A stretch of 64,000 nt of DNA, taken from positions 104,024,220-104,088,219 of the forward strand of contig NC_053392.1 in NCBI RefSeq assembly GCF_905171765.1, written 5' to 3'. The notes beneath the pieces were generated by a model. The model was not told the DNA's origin. It saw nothing but the letters and a program-made list of their open reading frames with translations, and did no database searches. The DNA comes from Bufo bufo (lineage: Eukaryota > Chordata > Amphibia > Anura > Bufonidae). The translations under genes were made by a program, and so were the position numbers. This document shows, in pieces, positions 1-10,048 of the stretch. Positions within the stretch are counted from its first letter, which is position 1. Every line of letters starts with the position of its first letter.

Positions 1-600
1 GGGCTTCAAATGGGACATGGTGTCAAAAAAAACAGTCCAGCAAAATCTGCCTTCTAAAAATCATATGGCATTCCTTTCCTTCTGCGCCCTGCCGTGTGCC
101 CGTACAGCAGTTTACGACCACATATGGGGTGTAAACTACAGAATGAGGGCCATAAATATTGAGTTTTGTTTGGCTGTTAACACTTGCTTTGTAACTGGAA
201 AAAATATATTAAAATGGAAAATCTGTCAAAAAAGTGAAATTTTCAAATTGTATCTCTATTTTCCATTAATTCTTGTGGAACACCTAAAGGGTTAACAACG
301 TTTGTAAAATCGGTTTTGAATGGGGTCATTTTTGGGTGGTTTCTATTATGTAAGCCTCACAAAGTGACTTCAGACCTGTATTGGTCCTTAAAAAGTTGGT
401 TTTTAAAGATTTCTGCGAAATTTTAAGATTTACTTCTAAACTTCAAAGCCTTGTAACGTCCCCCCCCCAAAAAAAAATGTAATTCCCAAAATGATCCTAA
501 CATGAAGTAGACATATGGGGAATGTAAAGTAATAACTATTTTTGTAGGTATTACTATGTATAGAAGTAGAGAAATTGAAACTTTTTTTTACTCCATTTTA
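1..600. repeat. Interspersed repeat DNA, no gene
   Basis: AT-rich, non-coding. Bases around 155-215 closely match 28150-28215, so at least part is an interspersed repeat. The flanks of the two following MITEs (1097-1150 and 1683-1785) read on as continuous sequence once the MITEs are removed. This suggests one older repeat was hit twice. The small ORFs here have no recognisable protein features. Confidence 0.5.
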
Positions 601-1093
601 GGCTACTTTCACATTTGCGTTCGGGGCTCCGCTTGTGAACTCCGTTTGAAGGCTCTCACAAGCGGCCCCGAATGCATCCGTACTGCCCCAATGCATTCTG
701 AGTGGATGCGGATCCGCTCAGAATGCATCAGTCTGGCAGCGCTCAGCCTCCGCTCAGCAGGCGAACACCCGAACGCAGCTTGCAGCGTTCGGGTGTCCGC
801 CTGGCCGTGCTGAGGCAAATAGATCCGTCCAGACTTACAATGTAAGTCAATGGGGATGGATCAGTTTGAAGTTGACACAATATGGCTCAATTTTCAAACG
901 GATCCGTCCCCCATTGACTTTCAATGTAAAGTCCGGACGGATCCGTCTGAACAACTTTCACACTTAGAGTTTTTTCTAAACTATAATGCAGACGGATCCG
1001 TTCTGAACGGATCCAAACGTCTGCATTATAGGAGAGGATCCGTCTGTGCAGACCCCAGACGGATCCTCTCTGAACGCTAGTGTGAAAGTAGCC
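601..1093. mobile_element. Harbinger-type MITE, copy 1
   Basis: The left end begins GGCTACTTTCACA and the right end is its inverted repeat (TGTGAAAGTAGCC). TTA lies directly outside both ends (598-600 and 1094-1096), so there is a 3-bp duplication. A TTA/TAA duplication is typical of PIF/Harbinger elements. The 493-bp interior has no coding capacity and is studded with the palindrome ACGGATCCGT. Related copies start at 1154, 34609 and 63864, and the 13-kb element at 35650 uses the same ends. Confidence 0.85.
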
Positions 1094-1153
1094 TTACCAG
1101 TGTCATGAATTACAATATGTGGCGAAAAAACTATCTCAGAATGGCCTGGATAA

Positions 1154-1679
1154 GGCTACTTTCACACTAGCGTTCGGGGCTCCGCTTGCGAGTTTCGTTT
1201 GTAGGCTCTCACAAGCGGCCACGAACGGATCCGTCCAGCCCTAATGCATTCTGAGTGGAGGCGGATCCGCTCAGAATGCATCAGTTTGGCACCGTTTGTC
1301 CTCCGCTCCGCTCAGCAGGCGGACCCCTGAACACAGCTTGCAGCGTTCGGGTGTCCGCCTGGCCGTGCGGAGGCAAACGGATCCGTCCAGACTTACAATG
1401 TAAGTCAATGGGGACGGATCCGTTTGAAGTTGACACAATATGGCTCAATTTTCAAACGGATCCGTCCCCCATTGACTTTCAATGTAAAGTCAAAACGGAT
1501 CCGTTTGAATTATCATGAACAAAAAAAATAAAAAAAATGTTTTTTTTTTGTTTTTTTTTTTGTTCATGGTAATGCAAACGGATCCGTTCTGAATGGATCT
1601 AAGCGTTTGCATTATAGGTGCGGATCCGTCTGTGCAGATACCAGACGGATCCGCACCTAACGCAGGTGTGAAAGTAGCC
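1154..1679. mobile_element. Harbinger-type MITE, copy 2
   Basis: It has the same termini as copy 1 (GGCTACTTTCACACTAGCG at the left, inverted at the right), flanked by TAA at 1151-1153 and 1680-1682. The interior is closely similar to copy 1 and again rich in CGGATCCG palindromes. A T-rich stretch near 1530-1560 differs between copies. It is non-autonomous, with no transposase frame. Confidence 0.85.
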
Positions 1680-1785
1680 TAAGTCAAAGCGTTTTAAAGT
1701 TATCACCACTTAAAGTGACACTGGTCAGATTTGCAAAAAATGGCCTGGTCCTTAAGGTGAAATAAGGCTGTGTCCTTAAGGAGTT

Positions 1786-2719
1786 GATGCATTGTTCTCC
1801 ATGGTTACCACTAAAACTGTTCCCTCTTTCATTTCAGAATTTTCTGATGTGTTCTCTGAGAGTGGTAATCAGGAGTTGCCTCTGCACCGGGAGTATGACT
1901 GTCCCGTCAATCTTATTCCCAGAGCTAAATTGCCCAAATCTCGTTTGTATAGTCTTTTGGAACCCGAAAGAAAGGCCATGCGAGAGTATCTCACCGAGAG
2001 TTTGGCAAAGGGACATATTAGACCATCCAGGTCCATAGTGGCTGCTGGATTTTCCTTTGTAAAGAAAAAGGATGGTAACCTGAAGCCATTTCTGGACTTC
2101 CGTGAGCTCAATCGTATTACCGTCCATGATCCTTACACTCTTCTTTTGATTCCGGATTTGTTTAGTCAGATTGTCAGTGCTAAGGTGTTCTCTAAATTGG
2201 ATCTGAGAGGGGCATATAATTTGGTAAGGATCAAGGACGGGGATGAGTGGAAGACTGTATTTAATATCTCTGAGGGTCATTTTGAAAACCTGGTCATGCC
2301 CTTTGGGTTAACCAATGCTCCTGCAGTTTTCAACACTTTGTCAATGACATCTTTCATCGTCTGGTGGGGAGGTTTGCAGTTGTATGCATTGATGACATAC
2401 TAATTTATTTGCCTAATATGGAGACTCATCAGGATCATGTGAGACAGGTGTTACAGATCCTAAGAGAGAATAAGTTGTATGCTGAGATGGAAAAGTGTGT
2501 ATTTGCTGTACAGGAAGTGCAATTTCTGGGTTACCTGCTCTCATCCTCAGGTTTTCGTATGGATCCCGAGAAGGTCCATGGTGTGTTGGACTGGGATCGA
2601 CCTGAAAATCTGAAGGCGCTTATTAGGTTTTTGGGGTTTACCAACTACTAACGTAAATTTATCTTGAACTATTCAATGGTGGTTAAACCTTTAACAGACA
2701 TGACTAGGAAGGTGCTGAT
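1786..2719 (+). pseudogene. Ty3/gypsy pol fragment (reverse transcriptase), broken
   Basis: The fragment covers the start of the RT domain of a chromovirus-like gypsy element, with motifs such as KLDLRGAYNLVRI and VMPFGLTNAPAVF. The frame is lost near 2330 by an apparent 1-nt deletion and resumes at about 2364. The catalytic box there reads CIDD instead of YxDD, so the active site is also altered. A stop at 2649-2651 interrupts the conserved NYYRKF region. Similarity ends at 2719, where an hAT terminus begins. No LTR, gag, RNase H or integrase remains. It is a relative of the pol genes at 5934 and 16088, but older. Confidence 0.85.
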
Positions 2720-3297
2720 TAGTGATGAGTGAGCATGCTCGGCCGAATACCGGCTCGGCTCGAGCATCGCTATGCTCGGCACATGGCATGTACTCTAGTG
2801 CCATGCTCGAGTCTCCTTCTCGCACGTTTCGCAGCTGCTAATCAGCCAATAAACGTGCAGGTAATTACTGCCATCACTGTAATGGCAGTAGCCATGTTGG
2901 TTGCTGGCATTACAGTGATTGGCTGGCCGAAACGCGTCATATATAGCACCCGATGACACGTGCTCGGATCAGTCATAGTCAGGGAGAGCAGAGGGTAGGA
3001 AGGGAAAGGCAGTGTAGGGAGTGAAATTCTCAGTTATTATTCGAAGAAAGCTTTTCAAAGACCCAAAAGTCCTTTTAAGGACTACTGTGTGTGTGTGTTT
3101 TAGAGCAGCAATATATTTTTACCTGCACTAAATATATCAGTCTCAGGGACATCCGTGCTGAGGAAGGGACAGATAGTGCAGGGAGAGAAATTTGTTGTTT
3201 TTACTACCGAAAGCTTTTCAAAGACCCCAAAGTCCTTTTAAGGACTGCTGTGCGTGTGTTTGACAGCAGCAAGATATTTTTCTTTAATGCCTATTAG
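2720..3297 (+). mobile_element. hAT-type element 5' end with internal tandem duplication
   Basis: It starts TAGTGATGAGTGAGCATGC, resembling the hAT-type ends at 5281 (TAGTGTTGGTCGAGC) and 61773 (TAGTGTTGATCACG). A TATA-like box (CATATATAGCACC) lies near 2938. A ~165-bp segment is tandemly duplicated, with both copies carrying AGCTTTTCAAAGACCC (about 3051 and 3211). I cannot find the other terminus or an 8-bp target duplication, so it is probably truncated. Confidence 0.55.
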
Positions 3298-4787
3298 TGA
3301 CATATACTGATTAAATACAGAAATGGGTTACAAAAGAATTGCGTAAAGCAAGGATATAACCAAAAGAGCCCCTCACAAGAGCTTAACTCAGAAACAACTA
3401 GAAAACCTATAAACGGACACTGAGAGCTGCTAAGCTATTAAAATATTATATTATTGAATACATGATTTAAAACATACAAAAGAGATGACAGACAAATGCA
3501 AAAGGTGCATTACAATCCTGGGAGAATTTATAGAGTACAACAATATAATGAAGCAAATGACCTAAACATAAGAGCCTATAAGCGAAAAAACTGCCATATA
3601 AGATATATATTTAAAAAGGTATCCACTCACCATGAGAGTGCAAAATATCATCAGATGTAAAGTGCAAATGCAAACTGCAATATAAGCAGGAAAAAACTAA
3701 TAGCAACTCTCAGGTGTGAGTCTTGATTATATATATATCTTTTCAATCAGATGCAGCAGAATACAATAGTAAAGTGCAAGTGCAGTATTCAATCAGATGC
3801 AACAGAATCCCATAATAAAGTGCAAGTGCAAACCACATGGGATGACAGAGAAGTATAGTAAATGTTTGTTCAGAAGGCCCAAACCGCAAGGAAATACATC
3901 AGACAAGCGGAAAGAAACAGAGGTCACATACCGTATCTTAAAAGTAACAAATCCACAGGGAGACTGCACATCCCGACGCGCGTTTTTAGATTTCTATGTG
4001 ATTTTGACTGCTGAGTGCCCATCTATTTTTTATAGTATTCCTCTATATTTGTATTTATTCGGTTGCATCAATTATAGTTGGAGCACCTAACCATCTTTCT
4101 AATAGGGTGAGCCGTCCCATATACACATTTAATACATTAACGTCCCTGACTCACCTATTAGGTACAGTTCACACCCTGTGAACAGATGCGGCATTCCCAG
4201 CCAATGTCCCACAGCCTCCTGACTGTACAGAGCACCATTCACACACGGTCTCAAGTCCAATGTCTCTTGTGGGGGATTAAGGCTCAGTAGTCTTCCTGAC
4301 TATGGCCCAACGACCCTCCCAGGCATCGCTGCATTCCCCAACTCCAGGCTACCACCCAGCCTCATGGCCCCTCAGCCTTGCCCGGCTGAGACTGCGTCTT
4401 TGTTTAACGGTTTTCCTAATGTATTGATTTTATTAAAATGTATTATTAGATTTCTATGTGACTCTGACTGCCCATTTATTTTGTATATCATTCCACGTTA
4501 ATGTATTAGTTAGAGCCTGGACGGGCAAGTGTTTATTGATTTGTTGTTCCGCTTTTGCTGGTGTGCCACAAAAAATGCACTGTTTGGACATAAAACCTGG
4601 TGTCCTGAAGCCGTATCTGTGAGGATGATCACCTGAAAGAAAGCTACCCTTCACAATATATACATAAACTGCAATCATCATTCTGTATTCCAGCAAAAAG
4701 CCCCGTCCATCATTACATTACATACACTTAATTTGGATTTTTATATAAAAAAATTTTTGTTTAAATTCTGAACATTGTGTGATTACA
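3298..4787. other. Repeat-derived sequence without a recognised gene
   Basis: AT-rich, with short internal repeats such as AAAGTGCAAGTGCA near 3658, 3770 and 3818. At about 3975 the sequence CCCGACGCGCGTTT resembles, on the minus strand, the GAAACGCG-type motif seen at Penelope-like termini, so part may be a truncated element of that kind. A segment beginning TTAGATTTCTATGTGA occurs twice (about 3986 and 4447). No ORF here has recognisable domains. Confidence 0.3.
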
Positions 4788-5030
4788 GGTGTTCCCTTCC
4801 CCTCCGCCCGCCGCAGGCCTTCCACAGAGGAACTGGAGGTAGTGGTGGTGTCTGTGGAGGAGGAGGGAGAGCAGACGGGACCCTCCCAGAAGCAGGATGG
4901 GCCACCCCCACCTGATGTGGGCAAAGTGGTGGAGGTGGACACTGAAGAAGCCGGACCCTCCCAGGACCCGTTTTCCCCCTCCAGGTCCTGATGAGGGGGA
5001 GGAGGATGTCACCAGCCCCTGCCAGGAGGG
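4788..5030 (+). pseudogene. Candidate exon of an acidic transposon-encoded protein
   Basis: A GC-rich block with clear codon bias stands out from its AT-rich surroundings. It is preceded by a splice-acceptor-like GTGTGATTACAG and followed by a donor-like GGAGG|GTAAATATG. The frame encodes an acidic, Glu/Pro-rich segment (for example EELEVVVVSVEEEGEQ) and terminates at 4991. A neighbouring frame carries on the same acidic composition (DEGEEDVTSPCQEG), suggesting a 1-nt frameshift near 4980. It resembles the low-complexity region of the Myb/SANT-like accessory protein of Harbinger transposons, but that is a guess from composition. The coiled-coil exon at 14365 could be from the same kind of gene. 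Confidence 0.3.
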
Positions 5031-5280
5031 TAAATATGTGCACACAGCAATACAATTCTGTATCCATAACATGTATATTGAATATTTCAAGGTGTGTAGT
5101 GAGCATTTTGGCCGATCAGGCGTTTCCCAGAATTAGGAAACACTTGGCTGTAAAAATTAAAAATTTACATTTTTTCCAGGAAAAGTGGCTTTACAGCAAA
5201 ATTTTTCACTTTCACAAGGGGTAACAGGATAAAATGCACCCCACATTGTGTTACCCATTTCCCCCCGAATACGTTAGCAC

Positions 5281-5302
5281 TAGTGTTGGTCGAGCACCAA
5301 AG
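5281..5302 (+). mobile_element. hAT-type terminus, left piece split by an LTR element
   Basis: TAGTGTTGGTCGAGCACC begins here, and the sequence continues at 10506 after the LTR retrotransposon. The last five bases, CAAAG (5298-5302), recur directly after the 3' LTR (10506-10510). They are the 5-bp target duplication of the LTR element. The reverse-complement relative ending at 20063 lacks the LTR insertion, which confirms the join. Confidence 0.75.
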
Positions 5303-5759
5303 TGTCATGGTCTTACCTTCTTGCTTTTCTCCTTCGTTTGACATGTGCTGGCGGCCATCTTGGTTTCTGGGTTTCTTGTAGCCTTTCACCCTGCGGCTCC
5401 TCCTTCCCACTGGGAGGAGCTGGATGCCTAGCTCATATATATAGGAGGTCTGTGGCTTCAGTTCCTTGCTTGGTCCTCTTGAGTTCACATGCTTCTAAGA
5501 CTGCTGCTGCTTCTGGTTCCTGATCCTGGCTTCGTCTGACTACCCTGCTGGTTCCTGATCGTGGCTTCGTCTGACTACCCTGCTGGTTCCTGATCCTGGC
5601 TTCGTCTGACTACCCTTCTGGTTCCTGACCTCTGGCTTCGCAAAGACTCTGCTCGGTTTCACCATCCGTTTGGACTTTTGCTTTACAGCTTTATTTTCAA
5701 TAAAGCCTTCTTATTTTCTCTTATCTCTTGTTGTACGTCTGGTTCATGGTTCCGTGACA
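5303..5759 (+). repeat. 5' LTR of chromodomain Ty3/gypsy element
   Basis: 457 bp, beginning TGTCATGG and ending GTGACA (TG...CA). It differs from the 3' LTR (10049-10505) at four positions that I can see, about 1%, so the insertion is young. It holds a TATA box, a presumed transcription start, a ~39-bp unit (GGTTCCTGATCCTGGCTTCG) repeated about four times, and the polyadenylation signal AATAAA at 5699-5704. Confidence 0.95.
5436..5477 (+). promoter_or_regulatory. LTR promoter: TATA box and presumed RNA 5' end
   Basis: TATATATA lies at 5436-5443. About 32 nt from its start is GCTTGGTCCT (5468-5477), where transcription is expected to begin. That decamer is the exact reverse complement of the bases just inside the 5' LTR (5762-5771). 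This is the arrangement expected if the RNA 5' end serves as its own primer. Confidence 0.6.
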
Positions 5760-5761
5760 TT

Positions 5762-5771
5762 AGGACCAAGC
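5762..5771 (+). promoter_or_regulatory. Primer-binding site, self-priming type
   Basis: AGGACCAAGC begins two bases after the LTR end. It is perfectly complementary to GCTTGGTCCT at 5468-5477 in the LTR. Self-primed reverse transcription is known for the yeast element Tf1 and has been proposed for the related vertebrate sushi group. Gag starts at 5773, so the leader is only about 13 nt. Confidence 0.6.
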
Positions 5772-5772
5772 C

Positions 5773-5890
5773 ATGAATTCTGACGGTACAGGGCCATCCT
5801 CGCTACCCACGCTGGTTGCCAGACTTGATCAGCAGGATCACCTGTTGGGTCGGTTGTCGCTCCTGGGCTCGCTCCTACTGCCGCTCGGGT
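5773..5890 (+). pseudogene. gag N-terminus in a separate frame (frameshifted start)
   Basis: The only sensible ATG after the primer site is at 5773. It opens a frame beginning MNSDGTGPSS with a short heptad-like stretch (VARLDQQDHLLGRL). The main gag-pol frame has a stop at 5826-5828 and is open only after it. The two frames therefore exchange somewhere between about 5830 and 5890, most simply by a 1-nt deletion. The alternative of a downstream non-AUG start is less likely. Confidence 0.6.
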
Positions 5891-5933
5891 TGTTGCGCCA
5901 GAGTCTACCCCGACACCTGTTGTTGCGCCTGCG

Positions 5934-8900
5934 GTGTTTCGGGGTATGACCGGTTCTGCCCCTCTTCCACAGCGCTTTGGGGGAGAGCCAACTCAGTGCC
6001 GAGGTTTCCTTAACCAGGTGGGCATTTATTTCGAGTTGCTGCCACATGCCTTTCCCACTGAGAGATCAAAGGTGGGCTTCTTGATCTCGCTGCTCTCGGA
6101 CAAGGCCTTGGCCTGGGCCAGCCCTTTATGGGAGAACAACAATCCGGTGGTTGCCGAGTTTTCCGGTTTTGTTGCTTCTCTTCGGAAGGTATTCGATGTG
6201 CCGGCTTGTGCTGCCTCTGCTGCGAAGCTCCTTATGTCCATCAGACAGGGTTCACGATCCGTAGCTGAATACGCCATTGAGTTTCGTACCCTGGCAGCAG
6301 AGGTGGGCTGGAATAATGAGGCTCTGGTCGCTGCTTTCTCTCATGGTCTCTCGGATGCCTTGAAGGATGAGGTTGCAGCTAAGGACCTACCAGTTGAGCT
6401 CGAGTCTCTTATTTCTTTCCTGATTTTGATTGACACCAGACTCAGGGAGAGACCTTCCTTTAAGGAGAACCTGCGGAGGTCTTCTAACAGATTGGTGCCT
6501 ACGTTTGCTGTCCCACCCGTGCCTCCCTCTCCTCCCACGCCTCCTGGGGATGACTTGTCTGGGGGTGAACCCATGCAGCTGGGGCTTGCTCGCCTGTCCG
6601 AGGGGGAGAGGGCACTCCGGAGACGCGAGGGCCGATGCATGTACTGTGGTCTCGGTGGGCATTTTCGGTTGGCATGTCCGAACCGTCCGGGAAAACGCTC
6701 GTACCTGAGATCCTGTCGGGGGCAGATCTTGGGTGGAGTCTCCTCGTCCCCGGTTTCCCGTGTTGACAAACCACTGATCACTGTTGTCCTCTCCTGGGTC
6801 GGGGGCTCGGTGACGACCCAGGCGTTGGTGGACTCTGGTGCTGGTGGTTTGTTCATTGATAGTGTGTTCGCTGCCGCCAATTCCATTCCTCTGCAGGCTC
6901 GAGGTTCCCCACTGGCTCTTGAGGCGATAGACGGCAGACCCCTTCTGCCGCCACACGTGACTCATGAGACCCTTCCAGTGGGGATAGCCATTGGTGCCGT
7001 TCACAGAGAGTCGGTCTGCCTCCAGGTTATTTCGTCTCCACACTACTCGGTGGTCTTGGGGTACCCCTGGCTCCAGAAGCATAATCCGACTTTCGATTGG
7101 AGATCGGTCGAGATCCTCTCGTGGTCACCGCAGTGTGGGGCTAGTTGCATCCATGGGTCTGTCAAGTTGCTGTGTACTTCCTCGGACTCTCTGTTGCCTC
7201 CTGAATACGAGGAGTACCGGGATGTATTCGATAAGGTGCGCGCGGTTGCCCTACCTCCGCACCGCCCATACGATTGTGCCATAGAGTTACAATCTGGTGC
7301 CGTTCCTCCTCGTGGCAAAGTCTATCCACTGTCGGTAGCGGAGAATGAGGCCATGGAGGAGTACGTGAGGGAGGCGCTTTCACGCGGACACATTCGCAAA
7401 TCTTCGTCCCCGGCAGGGGCTGGATTTTTCTTTGTGAAAAAGAAGGGCGGTGAGTTGAGGCCTTGCATCGATTACAGGGGTCTCAATCGCATCACGATCA
7501 AGAACGCTTACCCGATACCCTTGATTTCCGAGCTGTTCGATCGCCTTAAAGGGGCCACGGTCTTTACCAAACTCGACCTGAGGGCGGCATATAACCTGGT
7601 AAGGATCAAGGCGGGCGATGAGTGGAAGACCGCGTTTAACACCAGGACCGGTCATTATGAATCCTTGGTTATGCCCTTTGGGTTGTGCAATGCGCCCGCA
7701 GTCTTTCAGGAATTCATCAACGATGTTTTCCGTGACCTGTTGCAGCAGTGTGTGGTGGTCTATTTGGATGACATCTTGGTATATTCTGAATCCATGGAGG
7801 CCCACATTCTGGATGTCAGACGAGTGTTGCAACGGTTACGAGAGAACAAGCTGTTCGGTAAGCTTGAGAAATGCGAATTTCACCGATCCCAGGTAACCTT
7901 CTTAGGTTACATCATTTCCGCTGAGGGGTTCTCCATGGATCCTGAGAAGGTTTCGGCTGTCTTACTGTGGCCCCAGCCCAGTGGTCTTCGTTCCCTGCAG
8001 CGCTTTTTGGGCTTCGCCAATTATTATCGGAAGTTCATCAGGGACTTTTCCATGCTGGCCAAGCCTCTCACGGATCTGACCAGGAAGGGCAGTAATTCCC
8101 AGGTCTGGCCGCTCGAGGCCATCCGAGCTTTTGAGGCCCTAAAGTCCGCCTTTGTGTCGGCTCCGATTCTGTCGCATCCCAACCCTGGGTTGTCCTTTGT
8201 CCTCGAGGTGGACGCGTCTGAGACGGGAGTAGGCGCCCTTCTGTCTCAGCGTAGAACACCAGAGGGTCCTCTGTTTCCTTGTGGGTTTTACTCCCGGAAA
8301 CTGTCTTCTGCGGAGTGCAACTATCAGATTGGTGACAGGGAGTTATTGGCCATCGTGCAGGCCCTTAAAGAATGGAGGCACTTGCTCGAGGGTTCGGTGG
8401 TTCCGGTTCTCATCCTGACGGACCACAAGAATCTGACCTACCTTTCTGAGGCCAAGAGATTGACACCACGTCAGGCCAGATGGGCTCTGTTCTTGTCACG
8501 TTTTAATTACGTGGTCTCCTACCTACCCGGTTCCAAGAACATCAGGGCGGATGCCTTATCACGGCAGTACTCCGAGCTGTCCAGGGAGGAGTCGATTCCG
8601 ACTTCGGTCATACCTCCGAATCAGATCCTGGCCGCCATTCGCACCAGCCTGACCTCTCCCCTGGGTGAGCAGATTTTGGCGGCTCAATCTGGTGCTCCCT
8701 CTGGGAGACCCAACGGCAGATGTTTTGTGCCTGAGGAGTTGCGCACTCGGTTGTTGCGAACCTACCATAACTCCAAGACCGCGGGGCATCCTGGAAAGAA
8801 TCAGCTGTCCTGGGCTGTTTCACGTCTGTTCTGGTGGCCTTCCCTACGTTCCGACATCGCCGCATATGTAGCGGCATGCTCCGTTTGTGCCCAGAGTAAG

Positions 8901-10037
8901 TCCCCTCGGCACCTTCCGTTGGGCCTTCTGCAACCCATAGCCACCGGGGAGCGCCCATGGTCACACCTGGGGATGGATTTCATTGTGGACCTCCCTGCAT
9001 CCCGAGGCCATACGGTCATTCTCATGATTGTGGATCGGTTTTCCAAGATGTGCCACTGTGTTCCTCTCAAGAAGTTACCCTCTGCACAAGAGTTGGCCAC
9101 GATTTTTGCCAGGGAGGTCTTCCGGTTGCACGGTTTGCCCAAGGAGATTGTGTCGGATCGGGGGAGTCAGTTTGTGTCCAGGTTCTGGCGCGCCTTTTGC
9201 TCCCAGTTGGGGATTCATCTCTCCTTCTCCTCGGCCTACCACCCTCAGTCCAATGGGGCCGCAGAACGATCCAATCAGGCCTTGGAGCAATTCCTTCGTT
9301 GCTATGTCTCCGATCACCAAGACAATTGGGTTGACCTCCTGCCTTGGGCTGAGTTTGCCAGGAACACGGCGGTGAACTCTTCCTCTGGGACGTCTCCCTT
9401 CATGGCCAATTATGGGTTCCAACCTGCCGTGTTACCGGAGGTATTCTCTCCCCAGGATATTCCGGCTGTGGAGGATCACCTTTCCGTCCTACGTGCTTCT
9501 TGGGTACAGATCCAGAAGTCCCTTGAGGTCTCTGCGCAGCGCCAGAGACTCCAGGCTGATCGCAGACGAGCGCCTGCTCCTTCCTACCAGGTCGGAGACC
9601 GTGTATGGTTGTCCACCCGCAACCTCAACCTTCGAGTGCCCACTCCCAAGCTGGCGCCTCGCTTTGTTGGTCCCTTCCGAGTGCTTCGCAGGGTAAACCC
9701 GGTAGCCTATGCCCTTGCGCTTCCTCCTGGCATGCGGATCTCCAACGTGTTTCATGTCTCCCTGTTGAAGCCACTGGTGTGTAATCGTTTCACTTCCTCG
9801 GTTCCTCGGCCTCGTCCGGTCCAAGTGGGCAATCGTGAGGAATATGAGGTGAGCAATATCCTGGACTCACGCCTGGTCCGCGGTCGGTTGCAGTTTTTGG
9901 TCCATTGGCGTGGTTATGGTCCAGAGGAGCGTTCCTGGGTTCCCTCTGCAGATGTCCATGCTCCTGCCTTGCTCCGAGCCTTCCACGCACGCTTCCCTCA
10001 GAAACCGTTTTGTGCTCCGCGGAGGAGGGGCCCTTGA
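5934..10037 (+). CDS. Gag-Pol polyprotein of a sushi-like chromodomain Ty3/gypsy element
   Basis: One open frame encodes gag and pol. Residues here count from 5934, a GTG; the frame opens at 5829 and the likely start ATG is 5773 in another frame. The order is: gag, ending in a CCHC zinc knuckle at about residues 235-248 (CMYCGLGGHFRLAC) preceded by MQLGLARLSEGER, as in the sushi/PEG10 family; aspartic protease with DSGAGG at about 300; RT with YLDD at 610-613; RNase H with EVDASETG at about 759; integrase with an HHCC zinc region and D1015, D1075, E1111 (35 residues between the last two); and a C-terminal chromodomain from about 1304 (YEVSNILD to FLVHWRGYGPEERSW). All catalytic residues are present with no internal stop. 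The stop lies 11 nt before the 3' LTR. Apart from the gag frameshift, this copy looks recently active. Confidence 0.95.
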   Translation: MFRGMTGSAPLPQRFGGEPTQCRGFLNQVGIYFELLPHAFPTERSKVGFLISLLSDKALAWASPLWENNNPVVAEFSGFVASLRKVFDVPACAASAAKLLMSIRQGSRSVAEYAIEFRTLAAEVGWNNEALVAAFSHGLSDALKDEVAAKDLPVELESLISFLILIDTRLRERPSFKENLRRSSNRLVPTFAVPPVPPSPPTPPGDDLSGGEPMQLGLARLSEGERALRRREGRCMYCGLGGHFRLACPNRPGKRSYLRSCRGQILGGVSSSPVSRVDKPLITVVLSWVGGSVTTQALVDSGAGGLFIDSVFAAANSIPLQARGSPLALEAIDGRPLLPPHVTHETLPVGIAIGAVHRESVCLQVISSPHYSVVLGYPWLQKHNPTFDWRSVEILSWSPQCGASCIHGSVKLLCTSSDSLLPPEYEEYRDVFDKVRAVALPPHRPYDCAIELQSGAVPPRGKVYPLSVAENEAMEEYVREALSRGHIRKSSSPAGAGFFFVKKKGGELRPCIDYRGLNRITIKNAYPIPLISELFDRLKGATVFTKLDLRAAYNLVRIKAGDEWKTAFNTRTGHYESLVMPFGLCNAPAVFQEFINDVFRDLLQQCVVVYLDDILVYSESMEAHILDVRRVLQRLRENKLFGKLEKCEFHRSQVTFLGYIISAEGFSMDPEKVSAVLLWPQPSGLRSLQRFLGFANYYRKFIRDFSMLAKPLTDLTRKGSNSQVWPLEAIRAFEALKSAFVSAPILSHPNPGLSFVLEVDASETGVGALLSQRRTPEGPLFPCGFYSRKLSSAECNYQIGDRELLAIVQALKEWRHLLEGSVVPVLILTDHKNLTYLSEAKRLTPRQARWALFLSRFNYVVSYLPGSKNIRADALSRQYSELSREESIPTSVIPPNQILAAIRTSLTSPLGEQILAAQSGAPSGRPNGRCFVPEELRTRLLRTYHNSKTAGHPGKNQLSWAVSRLFWWPSLRSDIAAYVAACSVCAQSKSPRHLPLGLLQPIATGERPWSHLGMDFIVDLPASRGHTVILMIVDRFSKMCHCVPLKKLPSAQELATIFAREVFRLHGLPKEIVSDRGSQFVSRFWRAFCSQLGIHLSFSSAYHPQSNGAAERSNQALEQFLRCYVSDHQDNWVDLLPWAEFARNTAVNSSSGTSPFMANYGFQPAVLPEVFSPQDIPAVEDHLSVLRASWVQIQKSLEVSAQRQRLQADRRRAPAPSYQVGDRVWLSTRNLNLRVPTPKLAPRFVGPFRVLRRVNPVAYALALPPGMRISNVFHVSLLKPLVCNRFTSSVPRPRPVQVGNREEYEVSNILDSRLVRGRLQFLVHWRGYGPEERSWVPSADVHAPALLRAFHARFPQKPFCAPRRRGP

Positions 10038-10048
10038 GGGGGAGGTAC

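Noticed and set aside
6341..7318. Several minus-strand ORFs of 90-231 codons across the gag-pol gene
   Set aside because: They are shadows of the conserved plus-strand gag-pol frame with no motifs of their own.
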